A stretch of 64,000 nucleotides of DNA from Avena insularis (Eukaryota; Streptophyta; Magnoliopsida; Poales; Poaceae). Below the pieces are notes generated by a model that saw only the letters and a list, made by a program, of their open reading frames with translations, was not told the DNA's origin and searched no databases. Shown piece after piece: positions 22,188-34,479 of this stretch. The stretch's first letter is position 1; each line of letters opens with the position of its first letter. Where the stretch lies: positions 185,476,257-185,540,256 of the forward strand of contig CM042685.1 in assembly GCA_023614405.1 (NCBI GenBank). Reading direction: 5' to 3'. The position numbers and the translations under genes were made by a program.

Positions 22188-22480
22188 TGTTGATTCTAGT
22201 CGAGTGGTTTCAATATGTCGGAAAAATGGATTTTGGCTGCAAAGTAGTTCAGTATAGTACTATTATACTAGTTCTTGTAATTGGGAGTATATTGTTTCTA
22301 GTTCTACTTGTGCTATTGTATTTTGCAGTATGTACTAGTAGTACTTGTTTGGATCAAATCACTTTAGATGATCAAGCATTTCCTTTCAAACATAGCTCTA
22401 TACTCGGAGCTTGCACTACTTTCTTAGATCAAGTAGCTTTTCCTTTGAAACAATGGCCTTTCACATATACACTATAGGTA

Positions 22481-22991
22481 CTCCCTCCGTTTCAAAATAT
22501 ATTCAAAGGATTTGTGGAACAAATGAATAGGAAAAATGTAGGAATAAAATGGCATGACACTTGAAATCCTATTGGAATAAAAACTGTAGGGATCAGTAAA
22601 ATTAGTTGTTTGATTGCACCACATGAAGAACACAGTAAATTTGTAGGGTTTAAGAACATGGCATAGTTTTCATAGACATATAGGAATTATTCCAAGAGGT
22701 CTCACCTCTTCTTAGAAATCTTATAGGATTGTAGTGTAGGAAAGCAATGTATTCGAATTTTGTAGGATTCATTCCTTTGAAACAAACACACTCTGTAGGA
22801 TAAACTTCTATGGATATATAATTCCTTTAGAAATCCTTTGAATCAAACGGGTCCTAAGATGTTTTTGCTTTTGTCAACGAGTGTATCTAGACTCTTTTTA
22901 GTGTGTAGTTCGGAGTGAACCCATATACTATATAGGGGTCTAGATACACTTCACAAAAGCTAAGCCATCTTATATTTTGATATGGATGGAG
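22481..22991. mobile_element. Stowaway-type MITE with another small element inside
   Basis: Left terminus CTCCCTCCGTTTCAAAATAT and right terminus (reversed) CTCCATCCATATCAAAATAT match at 17 of 20 bases. TA flanks both ends (22479-22480, 22992-22993), the Tc1/Mariner target duplicate. At about 510 bp it is too long for a simple Stowaway: an inner segment bounded by TTCAAAGGATTT (22502-22513) and AAATCCTTTGAA (22831-22842) appears to be a second MITE. Not coding. Confidence 0.8.
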
Positions 22992-23106
22992 TATTACGTA
23001 TGTTTTATCGCAGTCAGGTTACTCATATTTACTTTATCATTTTTTCTTATAATATTTCTTTTGCTGCAATTTAGTCCGCCGATTCTTACTTCCTTTAGTA
23101 ATTCTA

Positions 23107-23530
23107 GGTATATCTCTCAGCCATTGTTGGTACCGCGCTCATCTAGAGTAGAGAAGTTCATATCAGGGGATGATGGTACGGTGTTTGCTGTGATATTTGA
23201 CATACGTGAGTCAGGCGACACTGTCGTGTTCGTCGTGTGCATTAGGTAGGATGCGTGCTCATTGCCCTTGTACAATGTGAACCTCACTGCCCATACCCCG
23301 TCAATAGAGTTGGGGTTTTGGGATATAATCTGCAATTCCTCCACGCCTGGGATTTGGGCGATGTCGGCCATCATGCAGAAGAAATATCTTTCTTTGTTGT
23401 TGTACCATCAAACATCTTATATTACCTAGGGCATGCATTACTCAATATGCGTCAATCGCGGGGTAGAATTCCCAATTGACAAAGAATTGGAAGAAAGTGA
23501 GGCTAGCCATGAAGTAGTACTAGTATTGTA
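23107..23530 (+). pseudogene. Broken gene fragment 2, relative of fragment 1
   Basis: The segment starting RYISQPLLVPRSSRVEKFIS and SGDDGTVFAVIFD matches the mid part of fragment 1 (RYISQPLLAPGSWRVE, SRDDGMVFSVRFD). After TAG near 23248 the frame continues with further stops, and resemblance fades. Its upstream flank (TTAGTAATTCTAG before GTATATC) resembles a splice acceptor, absent in fragment 1. The downstream CTAGTACTTGTTT stretch is also shared with fragment 1. It is a diverged tandem duplicate; product unknown. Confidence 0.4.
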
Positions 23531-23818
23531 CTAGTTCTTGTACTTCGAAGTATTTTGTACTATATACTGCTAGTACTTGTTTAGGTCAAGGGCAGGAGAT
23601 GGTCTTGCTTTGCCTTTGTTCTGTCGTTGCTATTATCAAAGTATTTTGTTGAACTAATAGTGATGTACTGTTACCTATTTAGATCAAGTGCAGCAGATTG
23701 TCTTGCTTTTCTTTGAAACCTACCATTATCACAATTATCTAGATGAGTCTTGGGCATTTTCGTTGCATATGGGGAGTCACACAGGCATTGGAGAAATGAG
23801 GTGGTATTCGCACAAAAG

Positions 23819-25284
23819 TGATACGTCGGAAACGTATCTATAATTGTTGATGCTCCATGCTTGTTTTATATCATTTGTATTATGTTTCGTCTACACTTTG
23901 AGGTATTTTTATACACTTTATGGTACTAACCTATTAACAAGATGCCACAGTGCCAGTTGCCTGTTTTCTTCTGTTTTTGGTTCCAGAATGGCAGAAAATC
24001 AATATTCTAGGAATTGGACGGGACAAAAGCCAAAGTCATTATTTTCCCGGAGTAACACGGAACCACGAAGTAGAGGTGCGGGAGGAAACCAGGGTGGCCG
24101 CACCCCCCAGGTGCGGGCAAGCCCTGGTGGCGCCTATAGGGGGTGTGGGCCCCCTAGCCCTCCACCGACCTTGCCTCATTCGCCTATAAGAAGCCTCCAA
24201 CCCAAAAACCCTAAATCATCACAGAAACATCCACGAAAAGTTCTGCAGTGCTGCCGCCACCGAAGGGGAGATTCGGGAGACAGAAAGTCTCTGTTCCGAC
24301 ACCTTGCCGGGATGGGGAAGTGCCCCCAGAGCTATCTCCTTCGATCTCCACCGCCATCTCCATCACCGTTGCTGATTCCCATGATGATGAGGGAGTAGTT
24401 CTTCCTAGAGGCTAAGGGCTCTACCGGTAGCTATGTGTTCATCTCTCTCTATGCATGATCTTGTTGTGGTCATGAGCTTTGTAATCAAGTAGATCTACCT
24501 TGCTACTCAAGTGCTTTAATAGATCTCTAGCTCTCCCCACGTGTGTGTAAGTGACAGCGTGCATACCGTGGTGGCACTTAGGCTAGAGGTTACATAAATA
24601 CTCACCGTGCTTTAATAGATCTATGCTTTTCCCCACGTGTGTGACAGTGACAGCGTGTGCGCCGTGTGTGGAACTTAAGCTAGATTACATATATATTCAT
24701 GAGTTATATTTGGTGTTGGATGTCTCTATGAAATTGTGGTGTTGGAACCGTCTAGCGCTCAAGGTGATAGTGTGGGGTTATCTAGATGGAGAATGAGGAC
24801 TTTGAGGAGTGCTGTTATAGCCCTACCATGGATTAGAGTGTTCAATCGGAGAGTAGTTAAGAGTAGTATCATGAATAGAACATATTTATACGAGAGGGTG
24901 TTCACTAGTGAAAGTATGATCCCTAGGCCTTGTTTCTAAGCATTGAAACACCGTTTGCATCTAGATCTGTTGCTTGTTTGCTTGCTTCCAGTCTTTACCT
25001 CATCGTCAAGCTATTTTCTGGCACCGTTACCACTTGTATTTCACTATCTCTTTGCCGAACTAGTGCACCTATACACCTTACAAGTGTATTGGGTGTGTTG
25101 GGGACACAAGAAACTTCTTGTATCTTGATTGCAGGGTTGCTTGAGAGGGATGCCTTTGAACACTTCCTCCCTGAGTTCGACAAACCTTGGGTAATCCACT
25201 TATGGGAAACTTGCTGCTGTTCTACAAACCTCTGCACTTGGAGGCCCAAGAACTGTCTACAAGAATAGAAGTGCATAGACATCA
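23819..25284 (+). repeat. 5' LTR of plus-strand Athila-like element
   Basis: It matches 33008-34479 along its whole length with scattered substitutions. It contains a repeated pair of CCCCACGTGTGTG/GTGACAGCGTG strings (24535-24670). The ORFs in it (23844-24398, 24930-25268) recur in the 3' LTR but with changes and are not known proteins. Confidence 0.9.
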
Positions 25285-25296
25285 AGCTATTTTCTT

Positions 25297-25312
25297 GCGC
25301 CGTTGCCGGGGA
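25297..25312 (+). other. Primer-binding site, tRNA-Asp type
   Basis: GCGCCGTTGCCGGGGA lies 12 bases after the LTR end, the standard Athila primer site lacking only the leading TG. Confidence 0.85.
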
Positions 25313-25527
25313 GGTAAGGTAAAAGGTCCTCACATCCTAGTACTATTGCTGGTGTGTGAGTGCTCGAAGTTATTTCCTTTAGATTCTGCATTTTGTCTTT
25401 TTGTTTCTTGTTTTCACTAGATAGGCTTAATGGGAAACAACAACAAAATTAGAGAGCTTTATAGTATTTATATAGTATTTATCTAAAGTTAGGACATGAA
25501 GTGTTTGAAGAGAAAATTAAAAAACCA

Positions 25528-28500
25528 ATGGAACTTTATTTGCATGCTAATAGCAATGTTATTAGTATGAATTCTTTGAACACCATTATTTCTAATGATA
25601 TGGAAACATCTAAGCTTGGGGAAGCTAGTTTTTATGGAAATGATCTTTTTAGTTCCCCAGCTTTGGAAGATAGCTATTCTATTGCTTATGATGATACCAA
25701 ACCTCCAATTTGTGATGATTACCATGATGAATATGATATTTTTAGTCCACCTACTATTGAGGAGAATATTAATTATGGTTAGAATATGCCTCCTATATTT
25801 GATTATTATGGTGATGAGAATTATAGTGATAGATATGTTTTTGAATTTGCTCGCGCTACAATTAATAAGGGTGACTATGCTTATGTGGAGAGTAATAATT
25901 CTTATATGCATGTGGCTCATGAAAATAATGTTTTATATGATATTTATATTGTTAATTTTATTCATATTGCTACTGAAAGTTATTATGAGAGAGGGAAACA
26001 TGATCTTATGTGTAAGGTTCACAACCTTTAATAAGGTAGAGTCCCCTGTGTTTACAATGCTAGTCCCTGGATCAATAGCTAGCATCCACAGTTAAGATGT
26101 AATATCAAGAAACAATGGTCATAATACAACTTTATAACCAGGAATAAAATAGTTTATTACATCTTATATAGCTCATTTGGCTATTACATTACATTGCAGC
26201 AGAATATCTATAAGCATGGGGTCCTTCATCTTCAAAGTGCCACAGGCAGACATGTTGGTTGTAGACTTGTAATCCTAATCAGTCAACTTCACTAATATCA
26301 ATCAAACCTGCAACATAAGAAGTTACAGCCACAAGGGTAAATACATTTGAATTGTATTGGCAAGTGATACTATAGTAGTATAGTGGAGTCTATCATCTAT
26401 ATGCATTTGGCTAAGTGGAGCTTAGGCTTGCATTGCTCAAAATAGATTTTCCTTATCATTTGGAAACACTAAGTTTTTGCTTGACAAAAATCACCCAAGG
26501 CATCTACCAATCAAAGATTGAAGATCCTTTAACCCTTGTTCAACCACAAGTTTTTAACTTAGAAATTTGGATGAAGAGATTCTTGATAGCTTCCATGTCT
26601 TGATGCTCAAATTGTCCTTTGCCAGGGACATGGCTAAGTACTTAGATTTTACACTCTGCAGAGGTGGTGCACTTTCCCCACAAGACTTGGTTTCACCAAG
26701 ACAAGATCTTTCAGAAGCCTTCCCTTAGACCAAAATGGACGCGCTCCAACCTATCAAACCCTACCACCAACTGTCCATATGGCTAAGTTCTTGCAACCTA
26801 TATGATCTAGGCAGAGCCCATAATGCCAAGTGGCTGCACTTGAAGCTTCTCAACATTTGACATCTCAAATCTGTTTGTTCCTGGGTGGCCATCCATAAGT
26901 GAGATACACAAGTTAAACCATAAACATGGGCCTTGTGAACCACTCAACCAAAAACCACCAAGCAATTACCATTCCACCCAGGTGATTCATTAACTTAGTT
27001 GTTTTATTAAACAAAAACACAAGTCCTCAGACTTAGAAATTTTTCCATAGTATGAATGTATATTCCACCCTTGTTTTCTATTAGCTAAGCTTGATAGTAG
27101 TAGGAATCTTAACTTAGGAAATTTTCTACTAAGGTTTCATCTACTAGGATTTCCCATAGCATGGTTTATACTTAGCAAAAATTCCATGCAAGTCCTATAC
27201 TTAGAAATATCACTAATGCATAGTGAAAATAATGGGACAAAAGTATGAAGCATCACTTGCCTTTTTGGTAGAGGGTATAAGTTCACTCCTTGTCCTTGCA
27301 ACAATCACACTCTTCAAGTCACTACAATTCAATCAAGCAAGGCACAATCTCAATCTACCAATCAAGCAAAACATCACATAAAATGATAAAGTCAAGGTAA
27401 TGCATGCAAACATGCCAAGCTTTGTTTTATTTGAAAAAGTGGTTCCTAATGGGTCATAAACTTTTGAAAACACCCAATGGTCATTTTATAAAATGGCAAA
27501 GTCATTTGCAAAAGGTTTCACTTTAATAACCATTTTTAAAACAAGGTATCATTTTATGTGGTGTAGAAATGTTTTTACTACGGTATTAATCTATAGGGTT
27601 CACAAAATATGTTTTCAAACCATAAAACTTTGTTTTTAGGGTTAGAGAGTTTAAAACAAAACATTTCTCAAAGGTTTTCCTTCAAAACCATTTTTAATAA
27701 ATAAACTATATTTTTATTTGACTAGAATTGGTTTTAAATCCAAGATTCATTCTTTTGTTTCACCAAATATTTTTTTGAATCCACAAAGTGTTTCCTATGG
27801 TTAGTAGGTTCAAAACACACCATTTGCAAAAGATTTTATCCCCAAAATCAATTTTGAACAATTTTTACATTCTAAACAAGCATACAAATGTTTCTTCAAA
27901 AACAAACAATTTAACAGAAACTTTTTACTAAACAAATGGCATGGTTGGCTAGGGCCTGTTCCACTGAATCCATTGATATAAAATTTGTAATTTTTGGACG
28001 TGTGGATCAAAAGTTATAAGGTTTACAAGTTTGCAAAACAATCTGATTTCAAACTCTGTTTTAAATCAACTAGTGCCACTCGTCTTATTCTGATTCGTCC
28101 ATACCGTTTCGTCCGGATCAGCTACTCTGGCGCGTTGGATCTAATTAAATCGCACGGATCAGATTGCTTACCCCTTCACTTTAAGTGGTTCTATCCTATC
28201 CATTGGATCGTCATCTAACGGCTATCGTCGCCTTGACCAAGTTCTGGCGGCGCTCAACGGCTGCGCGCGGCGGCGACGGTCAGACGACGGCGAAACTGGT
28301 GATGCATGAAGCGAGGAATGAAGGGAGTATGCTCACCGTGTTCGCAGCATCGTGGGGAAGCTCAAGGAGGTTGTCGTTGCTGAAGGGGCGCACGGAGGTG
28401 AGGGTAATGGCTCGCCGGAGTTGCTCCTAGCGACGGGTACGCTCGGGCATCGTTGGAGGCGAGGCTACGGTTCACGAGGAACAAACGGGAAGCACGGTTA

Positions 28501-30086
28501 GACGCGCAAAGTCATAGCAGTGATGCGAGCGTGAAGGAGGAGGAGAGGGGTGGTCAGACACTACCTGGAGGACTCGCCGGAGTAGCAAACAGACGGTGGC
28601 GGCGCTTGAAGTCGTCGCTGTCGAGGCTCAGGGGCGCGCGCGAGCGAGCTGCGGATGCAGAAAGATGCGCCAGGTCCTGGGGAACTCGCCTGTGTGCTTA
28701 GGGAGGCAAGGGGTGGCGCGAGGCTGCCGGAATTCGGTTGCGAGCTCGTCGGAGCAGGGTGGGGTCTAGGCGCTAATTGGAGCGGCCTGGGGGCGTATAG
28801 GTTCTGGCGACAGAGGGGAAATGGAGAGGGGGCGTGGGCATTTAAGCATGCGTGATCACTTCGAGTAATGGTGGCCGCGTTAAGGCGAATTTAAGCCGCG
28901 GAATCATAGCCAGAAACAGCAACGAAGGGAGGGAGAAGAGGTCGTCGCGGAGACGATGAGATGAGTTGGCACGTGGGGCAATCGGAGAGAGAGAGGAAGG
29001 TGGGGTCCCATGCATGGATCGTATGTCGCATGAAAGTGAGGAAAATGTTTCGGGGAGGGGGAAATAGGTGGGCTTTGCTGGGCCTAGTTGGGCTGGTCGG
29101 CTGGGCTGGCTCCCTTTTGTATTTTTTTTGTTCTGAATGCTTTTATTTTTATAATTCAATTTCTGTTTTGAAATTCAAATCACAATTCAAACAACCAAAT
29201 CAAATAAACTTCCACTAAACTTTATATTGAGTTTAGCTCTGTTTATCAACACAAATCAAAGTCCAAAACAAAATAATATTTTTAATCTTTTTAGGATCCA
29301 TTTATTAATTAAATAAAATGGACCTTAGTTATTAAATCAAATAGGGTTTGATTTATTTAAAATCTCCATTTGAAATCTAAATATTATCAAAACCAAATCA
29401 GTAGGTTTTATTTGAAAATATAGAATACTTGGAAAACTTATTTAAAATAAATTAATAAGTTTTAGTGTTTTATTAAAATAGTAAAACCTTTATTTTAATA
29501 AAATTGGTTTATTAATAAATTCTCATTATTTTATTTAAATAAACCTTTACTCTTTTAATCAAAGAAAAACATTTTATTTTAAAAGCTTGGCCAAGGTTTA
29601 ATTTGGCTCCATAAAATAATCCTCATTTATAATTCTACCTTTTTATTTGAAAACCAAATCTTTTATTAAAAGATCCAAAAATAGTAATTTTAAATATTTT
29701 TAAGTTTATTGTTTATTTAACTTTTTAAATCCCTTTAGGATTTTATTTGATCCAAATAGGTTTTGAAAGTTTCCAATTGGATTCAAAAAGTTTCTTCTCA
29801 CCCTGAAAATCAACAAAGTTTTATTTTATTCATTTATTTTTCACATTACAAGATTTGGAAAATCTTGGGATGTGACATTATGTATCTCAATAATATTAAG
29901 TTTCCCCTCTTTATGTTGAAAATCTTGAAGTTGCACTTGTTTTGCTTTCCTATGCTTGTTGCTTTGTGCTTTCATGAACTGTTTCTTTACAACATTCCTA
30001 TGCATAGGAAGTGGGTTAGACTTAAAAGTGTTTTTAATTTTCTTATTGATGCTCTCTTTTACTTCAAATTCATATTTCTTATGTGA
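25528..30086 (+). pseudogene. ORF of unknown function, split by a solo LTR
   Basis: From ATG 25528 the frame runs to the insertion at 26010 with one TAG (near 25780), and resumes exactly in phase at 29883, ending TGA at 30084-30086. Without the 3.9-kb insertion it would be about 228 residues. The N-terminal part is acidic and Asp/Tyr/Asn-rich (YDDTKPPICDDYHDEYD, DYYGDENYSDRYVFEF); the C-terminal part is basic and hydrophobic (FMLKILKLHLFCFPMLVALC) and could be one membrane-spanning segment. It occupies the place of the coding region in this gag-less element and directly precedes the conserved CTTAAAGGCGTTAGAC block. I recognise no domain. Confidence 0.55.
26011..29877 (-). mobile_element. Solo LTR of family X (3.87 kb) with perfect target duplication
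   Basis: On the minus strand it begins TGTCACATCCCAAGATTTTC at 29877 and ends ...GTTGTGAACCTTACA at 26011. Direct repeats TTATG (26006-26010 and 29878-29882) flank it. No primer site, polypurine tract or ORF is present, so this is the product of LTR-LTR recombination that removed the interior. It supplies the full family X LTR length. The GC-rich centre (about 28200-28900, with short ORFs) is non-conserved in frame and is not called as coding. Confidence 0.93.
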
Positions 30087-33007
30087 GCATCTTCTCAAAT
30101 TCATATTTCTTATGTGGATTTGTTGCTTCTTGTGCCTAACTTAAAGGCGTTAGACAAAAGTACTTGTTGGGAGATAACCCAAGAGTTTTCTTGATTCTTG
30201 GAAGTTATTACTTCAGTAATGACCTCTCCTTATCCTTTTTTCTTTTTGTGCCAAGAATAACCTCTAATGAGAGGGAAGTAAGATTTGGGGAGTTAATGTC
30301 CCGAAATAGATTTTTGTGCTCCACCGTAAAAATTTGTGAGGAATCTCTGTAAGTCGGGTTGAGCTGATATTCTCTGAATAAATCCCCCAGTATGTTAGAT
30401 AACTTTCTTTAGTTCAACACTTTTTGATTTGATCAACATAAGGTCTTCGAAATAATCGGTTTCTACCTACTGGTCTGTTTTGACAGATTTCTGCCATTAT
30501 TTGCATTTGCTTCTTATTGATTCCTTTTTGGGTTATTTTTGGAAAATTGAGATTTTTGAGGGAATTGCTACAATAGCTTGTGTTTTAGTGAAAGTTTTTC
30601 TTTTATAAAGCTAAACCCAAAGGTCTACTATCTTTTGAATACACTAATGTTGCTAATGATGATTGTGTGAAGTTTTGTATGAAGGAAAATTTTCAGGTGT
30701 ACAGAGAGAGTGATATAATGAGATGAAGAATGGACAAAATCTCAAGCTTGGGGATGCCACCCCGTGTCACCCCAAGAAATATTCAAGAGGTACAAGCTTC
30801 AAAGCTTGGGGATTCCCAAGGCATCCCCTTCTTCATCAATAAAAATCTCAGGTCTTTCTAGACACTTCGTTTTTATTGTTTCATGCATAGTTGTGTTGTT
30901 CTTGGAGCGTCTTCGTTTTTGTTTTTAGTTTTATTTTGGTTTGCTTGAATAAATCTGGTTGGTTCACAACACACTTTTTTGGAGAGAGACACACTCTGTT
31001 CTCATTGCCTAGAAGCCTCTAGTTTTCATTCTTATTGTTTTTTGAGTGTTCTCTTTTGCTAGCACTGTGTTTAGCCTTAGTTTTCTTATGTTGTTTGCTT
31101 AGAACTTTTTAGTTCTTATTTGTGGATTTGTGAGACAAGCTAACTTATCTCTATTGATTATTATCTTTGTGAGTTGTTTCAAATAAGTCGATTGGTGTTG
31201 GAAAAGAGTACAAAGCTTCATGCTTAAGTGGTGCAAAAGGGAGCTTGCTTTGACTGTGACTTAGACTTTAGCATGTCATGCTAGATGTTGTTTTGACCTT
31301 ATGCTTAGTTATTATTGCTGTAGCATGAATTGTTCCAAACAACTAGGATTGCTTAATTTGCCTTGAAGGAATCATGCGTTGTTTAGCATACAAAAGCATA
31401 GTATTATAGTATTCTCCTTTGATGCTTTGTTTGGGTTGACTTGGCGCATGCTCACACCATGTTATGACTATGAAAAACTGACCATAGCCTCTATGATCAT
31501 TTAGTCCTTGACTTGTAGTACCACTTTATGCTTTGATTAGTAATGTTTTGTCGTTCTGCATGATTATGACCATTATTACTCTCTTAGTTGGTCGCTCCTA
31601 GTCTTTTGCTAGCCTCAACTTGTATGAGTAAGCTCTTCTCATGCATCCAACTCCCAAGAAACCAAGTTATTCCAAAGTGTCCACTATAAATTCCTATGCA
31701 TGGTGTGTTACACCATTCCAAGTATATTCTTGTTTTCATCTATCTTCCAATTAAAAAGTATTTTGTTATGTGAAACTTAGTGATTAAATCTCTTAGAAAC
31801 TTGATGGGACACTTTATTTTTCTTGCCCCTAATAAACTTGAACCATTGTGTCATCTATGTTGTATATGCTTGCACTTATATGTTGGAATTAGCAGAACCA
31901 TGCTGTCATGGGGAACGTTTTCAACATTGCACTTGTACTTTGTACACAGTTGATATCATGCTCTTTTGTCTATGGATGTCACCGATGTGAAATAAAAAGG
32001 GAGCTTGTATGTCCATGGACTTATGTATTTTGTGTTAGAGAAACGCCTGGGTTGCTAGCCTAAGCCATGCCTAATCATGGTGAAAACTTGCAGCATCACC
32101 ATAATAAGCAATCTGTGAAGCATCCTCAATAAAAACCTATGCAAATAGCAAATAAAAATATCCCTGAGATGCTCATTGTCTGTTTGCCTTGTCATTTTGA
32201 TTATGGGATAGCTCCTGTATCATGTGCAAGGGGTACCCCGTTGGCGGTTCTCTATGATACACATGTACTTACTATGACGAGAACTTACTGGTGACTAAAG
32301 TTGAGTAGCATGCAAAATTTCGTATTCAAGGGACATGAGATTGCCAACTTATACTTTGTCAAGCATATACTCCATAGTTTGTTCACTTTAACCTTAATCA
32401 CTTCAAGATGCTTATGATAGGGGCAATGAGGGATGAAAGCTAACAAGTACCATAATTTTTAGAAGCTCCTTTTGAGACTTGAAATCCCTGCTTCCCTCCT
32501 TTATAAAGGGCCTTTCTTTCACCATTATATTGAGTCTCCACCTTATATCCTTAGGCACTAGTTAAGAGGGCATAGTTGCGTTCTTAGTTCTATGTGCATT
32601 GTCCCAAAACTTATTGATTGATGCATATTGTTGATATTGCTTGTTCTTGTGCTATTTGTATCTAGTCACTCTTTTGAACTTTGAAGGTGTCCTATGCATC
32701 TATTTGCTACTCCATGAGGAACAAGCTGAATGCCACTATGCTATGTTTTCTGTATGTGAAACAAACAAACATTTCTCAATGCATGTTATTCATGATCTTT
32801 GTTTGTAGCCTTTCATGTTGCATGCATAGTTACTTTGTCTTATTGTTAGAACTCTTTCTTTCATGCACATGTTTAGAGTTCTTTGATCCCAACTTTCAAT
32901 GCTTGTAAATGGTTTGATCTTGGTTTTGATGGTGCATGTCACCTCAAAAATTATTCTTTTATCACTTACCTACTCAAGGATGAGTAGGAGTTAAGCTTCG
33001 GGATGCT
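30087..33007 (+). other. Athila-like 3' non-coding interior
   Basis: A long non-coding tract from the end of the ORF to the 3' LTR. Its first 330 bp match 16508-16800 (reversed) of the other Athila-like element, showing it is a family-wide block. AT-rich with many short T-runs. The polypurine tract lies just before the LTR (GAGTAGGAGTTAAGC, then TTCGGGATGCT). No coding frame longer than 90 codons is convincing. Confidence 0.8.
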
Positions 33008-34479
33008 CGATACGTTGGAAACGTATCTATAATTTTTGATGCTCCATGCTTGTTTTATATCATTTGTCTTATGTTTTGTCTACACTTTGAGGTATTTTTA
33101 TACACTTTCTGTTACTAACCTATTAACAAGATGCCATAGTGCCAGTTTCCTGTTTTCTTCTGTTTTTGGTTCCAGAAAGGCAGAAAATCAATATTCTCGG
33201 AATTGGATGGGACAAAAGGCAAAGTCATTATTTTCCCGGAGTAACACGGAACCACGAAGCAGAGGTGGAGGAGGACACTAGGGTGGCCGCACCCCCCCAG
33301 GTGCGGGCAAGCCCTGGTGGCACCTATAGGGGGTGTGGGCACCCTGGCCCTCCACCAACCTTGCCTCTTTCGCCTACAAGAAGCCTCCAACTCAAAAACC
33401 CTAAATCATCCCAGAAACATCCACGAAAAGTTCCGCAGCGCCTCCACCACCGAACGAGAGATTCGGGGGATAGAAAGTCTCTGTTCCGGCACCCTGCCGG
33501 GACGGGGAAGTGCCCTCGGAGCCATCTCCTTCGATCTCCACTGCCATCTCCATCACCGTTGCTGATTCCCATGATGAGGAGGGAGTAGTTCTTCCTCGAG
33601 GCTAAGGGCTCTACCGGTAGCTATGTGTTCATCTCTCTCTATGCATGATCTTGTTGTGGTCATGAGCTTTGTAATCAAGTAGATCTACCTTGCTACTCAA
33701 GTGCTTTAATAGATCTCTAGCTCTTCCCACATGTGTGTAAGTGACAGCGTGCATACCGTGGTGGCACTTAGGCTAGAGGTTATATAAATACTCACCGTGC
33801 TTTAATAGATCTATGCTTTCCCCATGTGTGTGATAGTGACAGCATGCCCGCTGTGTGTGGCACTTAAGCTAGATTACATATATATATTCATGAGTTATAT
33901 TTGGAGTTGGATGTCTCTATGAAATTGTGGTGTTTGTTGGAACCGTCTAGCGCTGAAGGTGATAGTGTGGGGTTATCTAGATGGGGAAGGCGGACTTTGA
34001 GGAGTGTTGTTATAGCCCTACCATGGATTAGAGTGTTCAACCGGAGAGTAGTTAAGAGTGGTATCATGAAGATAAGATATTTATATGAGAGACTGTTCAC
34101 TAGTGAAAGTATGATCCCTAGGCCTTGTTTCTAAGCATTGAAACACCATTTGCATCTAGATCTGTTGCTTGTTTGCTTGCTTCCAGTCTTTACCTCACCG
34201 TCAAGCTATTTTCTGGCACCGTTACCACTTGTATTTCACTATATCTTCGCCGAACTAGTGCACCTATACACCTGACAAGTGTATTGGGTGTGTTGGGGAC
34301 ACAAGAGACTTCTTGTATCTTGATTGCAGGGTTGCTTGAGAGGTATACCTTTGACCACTTCCTCCCTGTGTTCGACAAACCTTGGGTAATCCACTTATGG
34401 GAAACTTGCTGCTGTTCTACAAACCTCTGCACTTGGAGGCCCAAGAACTGTCTACAAGAATAGAAGTGCGTAGTCATCA
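33008..34479 (+). repeat. 3' LTR of plus-strand Athila-like element
   Basis: Starts CGATACGTTGGAAACG (first base changed from T) right after the polypurine tract and ends AGTCATCA at 34479. It aligns along its length with 23819-25284. Confidence 0.9.

Larger units (their letters stand above)
23819..34479 (+). mobile_element. Athila-like non-autonomous LTR retrotransposon, both LTRs present
   Basis: LTRs 23819-25284 and 33008-34479 start TGATACGTCGG/CGATACGTTGG and end ...ATCA. Flanks AAAAG (23814-23818) and AGAAG (34480-34484) are a five-base target duplicate with one change. The primer site is tRNA-Asp type. The interior, after removing the nested solo LTR, is ~3.9 kb and has no gag, protease, RT or integrase, only an ORF of unknown role (25528-30086, interrupted) and long non-coding sequence. 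It is one of the related Triticeae Athila-like families (Sabrina, WHAM, Fatima and others); I cannot name which. Confidence 0.88.

Noticed and set aside
28185..28855. Run of three plus-strand ORFs in the solo LTR GC-rich core
   Set aside because: Opposite to LTR transcription, no conservation in the GC-rich cores of the other family X copies.
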